From Streptomyces longispororuber (GTDB lineage Bacteria; Actinomycetota; Actinomycetes; Streptomycetales; Streptomycetaceae), in assembly GCF_024448165.1 (NCBI RefSeq), contig NZ_JAMOLN010000014.1, forward strand, positions 17,634-81,633: 64,000 nucleotides of DNA, read 5' to 3'. Shown here in pieces: positions 55,503 through 64,000 of this stretch. Under the pieces are notes generated by a model, which was given only the letters and a program-made list of their open reading frames with translations, was not told the origin of the DNA and did not search any database. Position 1 is the first letter of the stretch. Every line of letters starts with the position of its first letter. A program made the position numbers and the translations under genes.

Positions 55503-56312
55503 TCACCGTTCCTGTACGTAGAACGGACGTACGTGCGTGCGTAGCCAGTCGGCCACCGGGTCCTGGGTGACGTCGAGGAAGACCAGGTTCACCGGCCAGA
55601 CGACCCCCGCACGGCCCAGCGCGCGGCCGAGCGCGTCCAGCGGGACGTCGCGCGCGGCGCCGGGCTCACCGGCCAGTTCCACGCCGATGAAGAGGGACGG
55701 CGCGCCGTCCTCGACGACCGCGAGGCAGCGCCGGGCGGTCAGCACCGTGCCGGCCGCCGCGAACTCCTCGCGCACGGCCGCCAGGAAGTCGACCGGGTCG
55801 TCCTGCCAGTCCGGCTCGGACAGCACGACGCGCCCGCCGGTGGACGGGCCGTCCAGCGGGGTGCGGCCGCCGCGGGCCAGTTCGGCGACGGCGGGCGGCG
55901 GCAGCGGGACGCCGATGGTGCCGTCGGGGTTCACGGCGAGTCCGACCTGCGGCGGCAGTCCGCGCGCGAACTCGACGGCCGGGGCCACGGTGCAGTCCAT
56001 CCGGCCGCCGGTGACCTGCATGAACTCCTGCTCGGAGCTGAACACGGGGACGTAGGCCTGGCCCTCGATCTCCAGGGTGGGCAGATCGAGGTCGCGGCTG
56101 GCCTGGCCGCCGCCCTTGGGCAGCGGGATCCACACGTGGCTGCGGCCGAGCACCTCGACGATGCGGCCGCCCGCCTCGGGCCGGCCGAGCGCCGCTGCGA
56201 GGACCTCCTCCAGCTCGTTCGCGGGCCAGCCCTGCGAGGGGTGGGCGTGTCCGCCCTCCTGGCCCTGGGAGTAGTGCTCGTGCCCCTGCTCCGGGGTGCC
56301 CGGCGTGTCCAT
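55503..56312 (-). CDS. SseB-like protein, second copy
   Basis: A 269-residue soluble protein. The His/Gln/Glu-rich leader (EQGHEHYSQGQEGGHAH) precedes an SseB N-terminal domain (NELEEVLAAALGRPEAGGRI, SRDLDLPTLEIEGQAYVPVF, SSEQEFMQVTGG) and an SseB C-terminal domain (VREEFAAAGTVLTARRCLAV, VADWLRTHVRPFYVQER). The ending DPVADWLR...RPFY matches DPVAMWLR...RPFY of the neighbouring protein. The ATG at 56312 is chosen; a TTG four codons upstream is a weak alternative. The two genes are 80 bp apart on the same strand and are probably co-transcribed. Confidence 0.82.
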   Translation of the reverse strand: MDTPGTPEQGHEHYSQGQEGGHAHPSQGWPANELEEVLAAALGRPEAGGRIVEVLGRSHVWIPLPKGGGQASRDLDLPTLEIEGQAYVPVFSSEQEFMQVTGGRMDCTVAPAVEFARGLPPQVGLAVNPDGTIGVPLPPPAVAELARGGRTPLDGPSTGGRVVLSEPDWQDDPVDFLAAVREEFAAAGTVLTARRCLAVVEDGAPSLFIGVELAGEPGAARDVPLDALGRALGRAGVVWPVNLVFLDVTQDPVADWLRTHVRPFYVQER

Positions 56313-56447
56313 AGCTGTCTTCAACCTCTGCTCTGCCCGCGCGCGGCCTCTCCTGCGCGAGGCCGACGATAACGCCTACCCCCGGGGGACACCCTCCGCA
56401 TCCGTCCGGTCGCCCAGGGCCGCGGCGGGCGGCGGGCGGCGGGCCGG

Positions 56448-57086
56448 TCAGTCCTCGCGGAACGTGATGCCGCTGAGCACGTCCGTCGCCGCGCGGTCGA
56501 GCAGCACCGCCGACTCGATGCCGGCCGGCAGGTCGCCGCGCTCCGTCGACGTGACGAGCGCGCCCACCGCCCTGCGGTGCCGGGCGAAGGCGTACCGCGA
56601 CACGCCCCGGCCCCGGTCCCGCTGGCCCGCCAGGGCGGTGTCCGGCGGCACGTCGAGGAGCATCAGGTGGACGGCCGCGCCGCGCCGCCTCGCGGTGCGC
56701 GTCACCCAGCGGCGCACCCAGGCCTGGGTGCCGCAGTCGTGCACGACGACGCTGGCGCCGGAGCGCATGGCCCGGCGCAGCCCCACGTAGTGCGCGACGC
56801 GGACGAGGGGCCGGTACAGCGCGTACGGGACGAAGCGCGGCACCCGGGCCGCCCAGCGCTCCCGGGTGTCCTGCGAGTCGACGCGCACGACCGTGACGGC
56901 GCGCCGCATCAGGGTGGACTTCCCGCTGCCGGGCAGTCCGGAGATCACGACGAGATCACCCGCCGCGAAGCCGATCCTGCGCGGGGTGCGGCCGCCGCGC
57001 CCGCGCAGGTCCCGCACCGAGCGCTGGCGCGGGATGCGCACTCCGGCCACCGCTCCCGCATACGCACCCGCGACTGCCTTGTGCAC
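56448..57086 (-). CDS. P-loop ATPase/kinase-like protein
   Basis: A 212-residue protein of the AAA_33 zeta-toxin/kinase-like group. Walker A is DLVVISGLPGSGKSTLMRRA (about residue 50). A DVPPDTALAGQRDRGRGVSR segment resembles the nucleoside/polynucleotide kinase lid, preceded by SGASVVVHDCGTQAWVRRWV. Substrate unknown; zeta-like activity is not implied because no antitoxin partner is seen. The GTG at 57086 is preferred over upstream options because GGGGAGG lies about nine bases before it. Divergent from the glycine riboswitch and gcvT. Confidence 0.8.
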   Translation of the reverse strand: MHKAVAGAYAGAVAGVRIPRQRSVRDLRGRGGRTPRRIGFAAGDLVVISGLPGSGKSTLMRRAVTVVRVDSQDTRERWAARVPRFVPYALYRPLVRVAHYVGLRRAMRSGASVVVHDCGTQAWVRRWVTRTARRRGAAVHLMLLDVPPDTALAGQRDRGRGVSRYAFARHRRAVGALVTSTERGDLPAGIESAVLLDRAATDVLSGITFRED

Positions 57087-57224
57087 CGTGATCGTCCTCC
57101 CCGTTCCGGTCACGCCACTGTTGCCCGCCAAGTGTAAAGAGAAGGTAATGCCCTACGGAGGGTTTCCCCGTTCCACGGGCATGCAATGATGTGCGCGCAA
57201 ACTGCATACCGGCCGCTTGAATCC

Positions 57225-57428
57225 GCGCGGGAGAGTTCCGGAACTCGTCGAAGACTGTGACGAGTGCCCGGACGCCGAAGGAGCAAGTTCCTCCCTTGAA
57301 TCTCTCAGGCCCCGTACCGCGCGGGCGAGGCAGATCTGAAAAGCGGGCCGCCCTGCGACACGGCGGCCCCACCCAAGGTGCAAGCCCCTCGGGGCGAACC
57401 TCTCAGGTTCCGATGACAGATGGGGAGG
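57225..57428 (+). ncRNA. Tandem glycine riboswitch upstream of gcvT
   Basis: Two aptamers lie in series. The first (about 57225-57327) contains CGGGAGAGTTCCGG, GCCGAAGGAGCAAG and AATCTCTCAGGCCCC. The second (about 57328-57428) contains GAGGCAGATCTGAAAAGCGG, CCCAAGGTGCAAGCCCC and GAACCTCTCAGGTTCCG, then GACAGATGGGGAGG. These are the hallmark GGAGAG, CCGAAGGRGCAA and CTCTCAGG elements of the gcvT element. The 38 bases between the second aptamer and the ATG include the gcvT ribosome site and could be the expression platform. Known in Streptomyces upstream of gcv genes; glycine is expected to turn on gcvT-gcvH. Confidence 0.93.
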
Positions 57429-57465
57429 ACTACCTCGCCATCTGCCATGCCCGGGAGCACCAGCC

Positions 57466-58602
57466 ATGACCGTCACCCCTCCTCGTCTGACCGCCCTCGA
57501 CGCCCTGCACCGTTCGCTGGGCGCCACGATGACCGACTTCGCCGGCTGGGACATGCCCCTGCGCTACGCCAGCGAGCGTGACGAGCACAACGCCGTGCGT
57601 ACCAAGGCCGGTCTGTTCGACCTGTCCCACATGGGCGAGATCACGGTGACCGGTCCGGCCGCCGCCGACCTGCTCAACCACGCACTCGTGGGCAACATCG
57701 GTTCCGTCGGCGTCGGCCGCGCCCGGTACACGATGATCTGCCGCGAGGACGGCGGCATCCTCGACGACCTGATCGTCTACCGGCTCGGCGAGACCGAGGC
57801 CCCCGAATACCTGGTCGTGGCGAACGCGGGCAACGCCCAGGTCGTCCTCGACGCCCTCACCGAGCGCGCCGCCGGGTTCGACGCCGAGGTGCGCGACGAC
57901 CGGGACGCGTACGCGCTGATCGCCGTGCAGGGCCCGGACTCCCCGGCGATCCTGAAGTCGGTCACCGACGCCGACCTCGACGGCCTGAAGTACTACGCGG
58001 GCCTGCCCGGCACCGTCGCGGGCGTCGACGCGCTCATCGCGCGCACCGGCTACACCGGTGAGGACGGCTTCGAGCTGTTCGTCGCGCCGGCCGACGCCGA
58101 GAAGCTGTGGCAGGCGCTGACCGAGGCGGGCGCCCCGTACGGCCTGATCCCCTGCGGTCTGTCCTGCCGGGACACGCTGCGCCTGGAGGCGGGCATGCCG
58201 CTGTACGGGCACGAGCTGACCACCGCCCTCACCCCCTTCGACGCCGGTCTGGGGCGCGTCGTCAAGTTCGAGAAGACGTCGCACGGGGACGACTTCGTCG
58301 GGCACGACGCGCTGGTCGCCGCCGCCGCGCGCGCCGAGACCGCGCCGCCCCGCAAGCTCGTCGGCCTGATCGCCGAGGGCCGCCGGGTGCCGCGCGCCGG
58401 GATGTCGGTGGTGGCCGGCGGACAGGTGATCGGCGAGGTCACCTCCGGCGCCCCGTCGCCCACCCTCGGCAAGCCGATCGCCATCGCGTACGTGGACGCC
58501 GCGCACGCGGAGCCCGGCACGGCGGGCGTCGGCGTCGACATCCGCGGTACCCACGAGCCGTACGAGGTCGTGGCCCTGCCGTTCTACAAGCGCCAGAAGT
58601 AG
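57466..58602 (+). CDS. gcvT: Aminomethyltransferase (glycine cleavage system T protein)
   Basis: Transfers the aminomethyl group from lipoyl-GcvH to tetrahydrofolate, releasing ammonia and methylene-THF. It has 378 residues. Folate-binding motifs are [39 protein letters not shown] and the later [17 protein letters not shown], with [15 protein letters not shown]. The C-terminal barrel contains [23 protein letters not shown] at 57466. Operon with gcvH (55-bp gap), under the glycine riboswitch; the P protein must be encoded elsewhere. Confidence 0.97.
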   Translation: MTVTPPRLTALDALHRSLGATMTDFAGWDMPLRYASERDEHNAVRTKAGLFDLSHMGEITVTGPAAADLLNHALVGNIGSVGVGRARYTMICREDGGILDDLIVYRLGETEAPEYLVVANAGNAQVVLDALTERAAGFDAEVRDDRDAYALIAVQGPDSPAILKSVTDADLDGLKYYAGLPGTVAGVDALIARTGYTGEDGFELFVAPADAEKLWQALTEAGAPYGLIPCGLSCRDTLRLEAGMPLYGHELTTALTPFDAGLGRVVKFEKTSHGDDFVGHDALVAAAARAETAPPRKLVGLIAEGRRVPRAGMSVVAGGQVIGEVTSGAPSPTLGKPIAIAYVDAAHAEPGTAGVGVDIRGTHEPYEVVALPFYKRQK

Positions 58603-58657
58603 CGCCTCCCAGCCCCGCCGTCAGCAGCACCTTCCCGCGTACAGGAGAATTCGCATC

Positions 58658-59035
58658 ATGAGCAACCCCCAGCAGCTGCGTTACAGCAAGGAGCACGAGT
58701 GGCTGTCGGCCGTCGAGGACGGCGTCGCCACGATCGGCATCACGGAGCACGCGGCCAACGCGCTCGGTGACATCGTGTTCGCCCAGCTCCCCGAGGTCGG
58801 CGACACCGTCACCGCGGGCGAGAGCTGCGGCGAGCTGGAGTCGACCAAGTCGGTCTCCGACCTGTACTCCCCCGTCACCGGTGAGGTCGTCGAGGCCAAC
58901 CAGGACGTCGTCGACGACCCGGCCCTGGTGAACTCGGCCCCCTTCGAAGGCGGCTGGCTGTTCAAGGTCCGCGTCTCCGAGGAGCCGAAGGACCTGCTCA
59001 CCGCCGACGAGTACACCGAGTTCTCCGGGAGCTGA
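58658..59035 (+). CDS. gcvH: Glycine cleavage system H protein
   Basis: Lipoyl carrier of the glycine cleavage system, 125 residues. The start [20 protein letters not shown] matches the family. The lipoylated Lys lies in [33 protein letters not shown] and the ending follow the usual fold. ATG at 58658 with AGGAGA upstream. The stop is only 6 bp before glyA, so the two are co-translated. Confidence 0.97.
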   Translation: MSNPQQLRYSKEHEWLSAVEDGVATIGITEHAANALGDIVFAQLPEVGDTVTAGESCGELESTKSVSDLYSPVTGEVVEANQDVVDDPALVNSAPFEGGWLFKVRVSEEPKDLLTADEYTEFSGS

Positions 59036-59041
59036 CCCCTG

Positions 59042-60298
59042 ATGTCCGTACTGAACGAGTCCCTGCACGAGCTTGACCCGGACGTCGCGGCCGCCGTCGA
59101 CGCCGAGCTGCGCCGCCAGCAGTCGACCCTGGAAATGATCGCGTCGGAGAACTTCGCTCCGGTCGCCGTCATGGAGGCCCAGGGGTCGGTCCTCACCAAC
59201 AAGTACGCCGAGGGCTACCCCGGCCGTCGCTACTACGGCGGCTGCGAGCACGTCGACGTCACCGAGCAGATCGCGATCGACCGGGTCAAGGAGCTGTTCG
59301 GCGCCGAGTACGCCAACGTGCAGCCGCACTCGGGCGCCTCCGCGAACCAGGCCGCCCTCTTCGCGCTCGCCAAGCCCGGCGACACGATCCTGGGCCTGGA
59401 CCTGGCGCACGGCGGCCACCTCACGCACGGCATGCGCCTGAACTTCTCCGGCAAGCAGTTCGACGTGGTCGCGTACCACGTCGACGACTCTGGCCTGGTC
59501 GACATGGCCGAGGTCGAGCGCCTGGCGAAGGAGCACCGCCCGAAGGTGATCATCGCCGGCTGGTCGGCGTACCCGCGCCAGCTGGACTTCGCCGAGTTCC
59601 GTCGCATCGCCGACGAGGTCGAGGCGTACCTGTGGGTGGACATGGCCCACTTCGCGGGTCTCGTCGCCGCCGGTCTGCACCCCAACCCGGTGCCGTACGC
59701 CGACGTCGTCACGTCCACCACGCACAAGACGCTCGGCGGTCCGCGCGGCGGCATCATCCTCGCCAAGAAGGACTTCGCGAAGAAGCTGAACTCGTCCGTC
59801 TTCCCTGGCTTCCAGGGCGGCCCCCTGGAGCACGTGATCGCGGCCAAGGCGGTCTCCTTCAAGGTCGCGGCGAGCGAGGACTTCAAGGAGCGCCAGCAGC
59901 GCACGGTCGAGGGTGCCCGCATCCTGGCCGAGCGGCTGACCTCCGAGGACTCCCGCGCCCACGGCGTGAACGTGCTCTCCGGCGGCACGGACGTGCACCT
60001 GGTCCTCGTCGACCTGCGCGACTCCGAGCTCGACGGCCAGCAGGCCGAGGACCGGCTCCACGAGGTCGGCATCACGGTCAACCGCAACGCGGTCCCGAAC
60101 GACCCGCGCCCGCCGATGGTCACCTCCGGCCTGCGGATCGGCACGCCGGCGCTCGCCACCCGCGGCTTCGGCGCCGAGGACTTCCGCGAGGTCGCCGACG
60201 TGATCGCCGAGGCCCTCAAGCCGTCCTACGACGGTGCCGCTCTGAAGGCCCGGGTGACCGCTCTGGCCGAGAAGCACCCGTTGTACCCCGGCCTGTAA
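59042..60298 (+). CDS. glyA: Serine hydroxymethyltransferase
   Basis: PLP enzyme that interconverts serine and glycine with THF. It has 418 residues. Motifs are [20 protein letters not shown] and [19 protein letters not shown]; the PLP Lys is in [16 protein letters not shown], and the C-terminal region has [18 protein letters not shown]. Full length. Starts 6 bp after gcvH with GGGAG upstream. It links the gcv operon to the serine pool. Confidence 0.97.
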   Translation: MSVLNESLHELDPDVAAAVDAELRRQQSTLEMIASENFAPVAVMEAQGSVLTNKYAEGYPGRRYYGGCEHVDVTEQIAIDRVKELFGAEYANVQPHSGASANQAALFALAKPGDTILGLDLAHGGHLTHGMRLNFSGKQFDVVAYHVDDSGLVDMAEVERLAKEHRPKVIIAGWSAYPRQLDFAEFRRIADEVEAYLWVDMAHFAGLVAAGLHPNPVPYADVVTSTTHKTLGGPRGGIILAKKDFAKKLNSSVFPGFQGGPLEHVIAAKAVSFKVAASEDFKERQQRTVEGARILAERLTSEDSRAHGVNVLSGGTDVHLVLVDLRDSELDGQQAEDRLHEVGITVNRNAVPNDPRPPMVTSGLRIGTPALATRGFGAEDFREVADVIAEALKPSYDGAALKARVTALAEKHPLYPGL

Positions 60299-60342
60299 GG
60301 GTTCCGAGGGAGTTACGTACCCTGGCGTACGTACGAACTTCC

Positions 60343-60389
60343 GGGGCACCGCGCACACTGGAACCACAGGAACCAGCGCGCGGTGCCCC
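60343..60389 (+). terminator. Hairpin between glyA and sdaA
   Basis: GGGGCACCGCGC (60343-60354) pairs with GCGCGGTGCCCC (60378-60389), a perfect 12-bp stem, with a 23-base loop. It lies about 45 bp past glyA and about 100 bp before sdaA. It may reduce read-through so that sdaA has its own promoter in the remaining gap. Confidence 0.6.
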
Positions 60390-60486
60390 TGCCGCTGTTC
60401 CCGGCGGTCACCGCTCTTCACGTTCCACGCTTTGCCGCACCACCCGGCAGACAACGGCGTCTACCACCCACCATTGGAGTACCACC

Positions 60487-61857
<1,371 letters not shown>

Positions 61858-61877
61858 GCACCGCCCGGTACGGGCGC

Positions 61878-62543
61878 TCAGCCCACCCCGTGCGCCCTGG
61901 CCCGCTCCCGTAGCGTGCCCGGCGGCAGGCCGAGCCGGGACTCGGCGGCCTCGATCACCAGGTCGCCGAGGTCCAGGCCGTCCACCTGCGGGTCGCCCGA
62001 GTCGTCGGCGTTGGCGTACGTGCCCATGCCGTCGACGGCGATCAGGATGTGCACCGCCGCCCGCAGCGCACCCCCCTCGGCCTCGAAGCCGCCCTCCCCG
62101 ATCAGCGCGACGAGTTCGCCGCGCGTCGCCGTCTCCTGGGCGGCGACCGCCCTGCGCAGCGGCTCCTTGAACCGGCTCAGGTGCCGGGCGTTCAGCCACA
62201 GCCGGCTCAGGTCGGCGTAGTCGCCGCCGGTCAGCCGCACGAGGAAGAGGCCGAGCCGGTCGACCGGGGCCAGCTCCCCTTCCGCCGCCGGCAGCAGCGT
62301 CTCCCGCTCCCCCGTGGCGGCGTACCCGAACGCCTCCGCGACCAGGTCGTCGGCGGCCGGGAAGTAGTGGCCGATCAGCCCCGGCCGCACCCCCAGCTCG
62401 TCCGCGACCCGGCGCAGCGTGATCAGTTCCAGGCCCTCCGCGAGCGCGACGCGGGCCGCTGCGCCCACGATCTCCGCGCGGCGCTCCTCGGGCGGCTTCC
62501 TGGTCCGCTTGGGCCGGTCCTCTTCCGCGGCTCTTGACGTCAT
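61878..62543 (-). CDS. TetR-family regulator, divergent from NCS1 permease
   Basis: A 221-residue repressor. A basic N-terminus (RPKRTRKPPEERRAEIVGAA) leads to the helix-turn-helix ITLRRVADELGVRPGLIGHY. The ligand domain has SRLWLNARHLSRFKEPLRRA, similar to BetI-type regulators. The ATG at 62543 lies 11 bp from the first of two operator palindromes in the 97-bp divergent region, so it likely represses itself and the permease. The inducer is unknown; the permease suggests a nucleobase, a cytosine analogue or allantoin. Confidence 0.9.
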   Translation of the reverse strand: MTSRAAEEDRPKRTRKPPEERRAEIVGAAARVALAEGLELITLRRVADELGVRPGLIGHYFPAADDLVAEAFGYAATGERETLLPAAEGELAPVDRLGLFLVRLTGGDYADLSRLWLNARHLSRFKEPLRRAVAAQETATRGELVALIGEGGFEAEGGALRAAVHILIAVDGMGTYANADDSGDPQVDGLDLGDLVIEAAESRLGLPPGTLRERARAHGVG

Positions 62544-62554
62544 ACCGCGCAGCC

Positions 62555-62575
62555 TATTGGATGGGCGCCCAACAG
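62555..62575. promoter_or_regulatory. Operator candidate, imperfect palindrome next to the TetR gene
   Basis: TATTGGATGGGCGCCCAACAG: outer TTGG/CCAA half-sites flank a GGGCGCCC core. It shares TATTGG with the stronger site 20 bp away. Likely second binding site of the divergent TetR regulator. Confidence 0.55.
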
Positions 62576-62576
62576 C

Positions 62577-62598
62577 TTATTGGTCAGTCAACCAATAA
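62577..62598. promoter_or_regulatory. Operator candidate, perfect palindrome
   Basis: TTATTGGT (62577-62584) and ACCAATAA (62591-62598) are exact complements around CAGTCA. It is A/T-rich against the local background and lies between the TetR and NCS1 genes, 42 bp before the permease start. Very likely the operator of the adjacent TetR regulator. Confidence 0.75.
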
Positions 62599-62640
62599 CC
62601 GTGCGAATGCGGCAGTGCCGCCGCAGTCCGAGAGGCCACG

Positions 62641-64000
62641 ATGACCACACAACCGACCGAACGCGCAGGTCAGCCGGAGACCAGAGGCATCGACCTGGTC
62701 CTGGACGAGGAGCGCTCCGGACACCCCCGGCAGCTCTTCGCCGTCTGGGCCGCCCCCAACGTCAGCTATCTGAGCTTCGCGGTCGGCGCCTCCCTCATCC
62801 TGATGGGGCTCACGCTGCCCCAGGCGATCGGCGTGATCCTGGCCGGGAACCTGCTGTGGATCTGCACCGGCGTCCTGGCCGCGAGCGGACCGGCGGCCGG
62901 CACCAGTGGCTCGGTGATCTCCCGGGCGTTCTACGGAACCGTCGGCAACAAACTGGTCCTCGTCGTCACCGGCTGGCTGATCGCCTCCGCCTACCTGGCG
63001 CTCAACTGGTCGGCCGCCTCCGTCGCGGGCATCGGCCTCGCCGGGCAGTGGGGACTGCCGGACTCCGCCGCCCTCGACGCGGTGATCATCTGCCTCGTCG
63101 CGGGCGTCACCCTGCTCGTCGCCATCTACGGCTACGCCACGATCGTCCGCCTCTACGCCGCCCTCAGCGTGCTGCTCACCGTCGTGTTCATCGTGGTCAC
63201 CGGGTACGTGCTGCACGCCGCCGACTGGTCCTACGCACCGGCCGAACCGCTGCACGGCGCCGCGCTGGCCGCCGCGCTCGGCGCCGGATTCACCATCATC
63301 GGGTCGACCGCGCTCTCGTACAGCAACAGCCCGGACCTCGCCCGCTACCTGCCGCGCGACAGCTCGATCACGGCCGTCGCGGGCTGGACCGCGTTCGGCG
63401 CGTACCTGCCCGGCGTGGTCTTCACCGCCGTCGGCGCGCTCGCCGCGACCGCCCTCGACATGACCGACCCGCAGGCGGCCCTGGAGTCGGTGCTGCCCGG
63501 CTGGTTCGTGCCGGTCTTCGTGCTCGCCGTCGTCCTCAACACCGTCGCGAACAACGGGATGACCGCCTACAGCGCGAGCCTGTCCATCCAGTCGGTGGGC
63601 GTCCGGCTCGCCCGGATCCCGGCCGTCCTGGTGATCGGCGCCCTCGGCACCGCGATGACGCTCTACGCGATCCTCGTCTTCGACTTCCTGACCAGCGTCA
63701 ACACCATGCTCCAGCTGGTCGTCGTGATCACCGGACCGGCGATGGCCGTCGCCGTCACCGACCTCGCCCTGCGGCGCAACCGCTACCACGGCGCTGAACT
63801 GCTGCGCCAGGAGCGCGGCGGCCCGTTCTGGTACCGCGGCGGCATCCACTGGCCGGGCCTGCTCGCCCTGCTCACCGGCGGCCTCGTCTCCCTGATGTGG
63901 GTCAGCACCACCTTCTGGACCGGCCCCGTCGCCACCGCCCTGGGCGGCGTCGACCTGTCGATCCCGTCCGGCATGGCCGTCGCCGCCCTCGTCTACGGCG
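62641..64000 (+). CDS. NCS1-type nucleobase/cytosine permease, partial (3' end outside window)
   Basis: Membrane transporter with at least 453 residues here and open at base 64000. It has a cytoplasmic N-terminus (about 30 residues) and ten or more helices. Motifs of the purine-cytosine permease family are FAVWAAPNVSYLSFAVGASL, SGSVISRAFYGTVGNKLVLV, GFTIIGSTALSYSNSPDLAR and NTVANNGMTAYSASLSIQSV. Substrate not assignable. ATG at 62641. Regulated by the divergent TetR protein through the palindromes upstream. The C-terminal helices lie beyond the window. Confidence 0.9.
   Translation, partial: MTTQPTERAGQPETRGIDLVLDEERSGHPRQLFAVWAAPNVSYLSFAVGASLILMGLTLPQAIGVILAGNLLWICTGVLAASGPAAGTSGSVISRAFYGTVGNKLVLVVTGWLIASAYLALNWSAASVAGIGLAGQWGLPDSAALDAVIICLVAGVTLLVAIYGYATIVRLYAALSVLLTVVFIVVTGYVLHAADWSYAPAEPLHGAALAAALGAGFTIIGSTALSYSNSPDLARYLPRDSSITAVAGWTAFGAYLPGVVFTAVGALAATALDMTDPQAALESVLPGWFVPVFVLAVVLNTVANNGMTAYSASLSIQSVGVRLARIPAVLVIGALGTAMTLYAILVFDFLTSVNTMLQLVVVITGPAMAVAVTDLALRRNRYHGAELLRQERGGPFWYRGGIHWPGLLALLTGGLVSLMWVSTTFWTGPVATALGGVDLSIPSGMAVAALVYG

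Noticed and set aside
56448..57086. P-loop gene considered as a zeta-type toxin
   Set aside because: No epsilon-like antitoxin gene accompanies it and the UNAG-binding residues cannot be recognised; kept as a generic ATPase.
57087..57224. Search for a -35/-10 promoter before the riboswitch
   Set aside because: TTGCCC at 57121 with GGTAAT 17 bases later is too far from consensus to report as a feature.

Overview
The window is a stretch of Streptomyces chromosome. It is about 70% G+C with strong third-position G/C bias, many GTG starts and GGAGG-type ribosome sites. Its gene order (serA-ilvCNB, gatCAB, ligA, mnmA/cysteine desulfurase, opp, gcvT-gcvH-glyA-sdaA) matches, as far as I recall, the core region of S. 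coelicolor around SCO5515 to SCO5468 read in descending order. Most of it is housekeeping. No tRNA, rRNA, insertion sequence or CRISPR array was seen.

Layout. (1) 1-5070: serine and branched-chain amino-acid synthesis on the minus strand (serA, ilvC, ilvN, ilvB). ilvB is preceded by a classic attenuator: a 13-residue Ile/Leu/Val-rich leader peptide and a terminator hairpin with a U-tract. (2) 5100-22860: accessory metabolism and envelope genes. These are a GGDEF protein with a degenerate EAL domain, a 2-hydroxyacid dehydrogenase, an aldo/keto reductase, a secreted PQQ-type sugar dehydrogenase, a very large LuxR-family ATPase regulator, small proteins, an MMPL transporter overlapping a GNAT gene, a Tat-exported phospholipase C and an ArsB-like permease. 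(3) 22950-32810: information processing. It holds gatC-gatA-(79-aa membrane protein)-gatB, an RmdB-type GGDEF/EAL protein, ligA, and a short MetE-like protein overlapping ligA. (4) 32850-35450: small metabolic and hypothetical genes. (5) 35640-37750: a small accessory island with less biased codon use. It encodes a WXG/EspC-like protein that looks like a type VII secretion substrate, its overlapping upstream partner and two small membrane proteins. The only TTA (bldA-type) codons I found are in this island. (6) 37750-45920: mnmA, a peptidoglycan amidase, a cysteine desulfurase, a TetR regulator with two visible operator copies, an alpha/beta hydrolase, a WYL regulator, a giant repeat hairpin, a thioesterase and a TRIC-type channel. 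(7) 45940-54200: an M1 aminopeptidase, then an oligopeptide ABC transporter operon (oppC-A-B-D-F). Its last ATPase carries a long Ala/Pro/Asp pentapeptide-repeat tail. (8) 54560-61860: two SseB-like genes, a P-loop ATPase, and gcvT-gcvH-glyA-sdaA under a tandem glycine riboswitch. (9) 61880-64000: a TetR regulator and a divergent NCS1 permease with clear palindromic operators between them. The permease is cut by the window end.

How it fits together. Serine is made by SerA and is interconverted with glycine by GlyA. Glycine is cleaved by the GcvT/GcvH system when the riboswitch senses it, and serine is deaminated by SdaA. Ile/Leu/Val supply is gated by attenuation at ilvB. The cysteine desulfurase can feed sulfur to MnmA for tRNA thiolation, and GatCAB completes glutaminyl-/asparaginyl-tRNA. 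Two c-di-GMP proteins with complementary domain decay (one likely makes, one likely degrades the signal) and the TTA-containing island tie the region to developmental control. The most unusual items are the TTA-rich type VII-like island, the repeat tail of the OppF-like ATPase, the 79-aa protein inside the gat operon and the roughly 35-bp-stem dispersed hairpin at 44214-44287.
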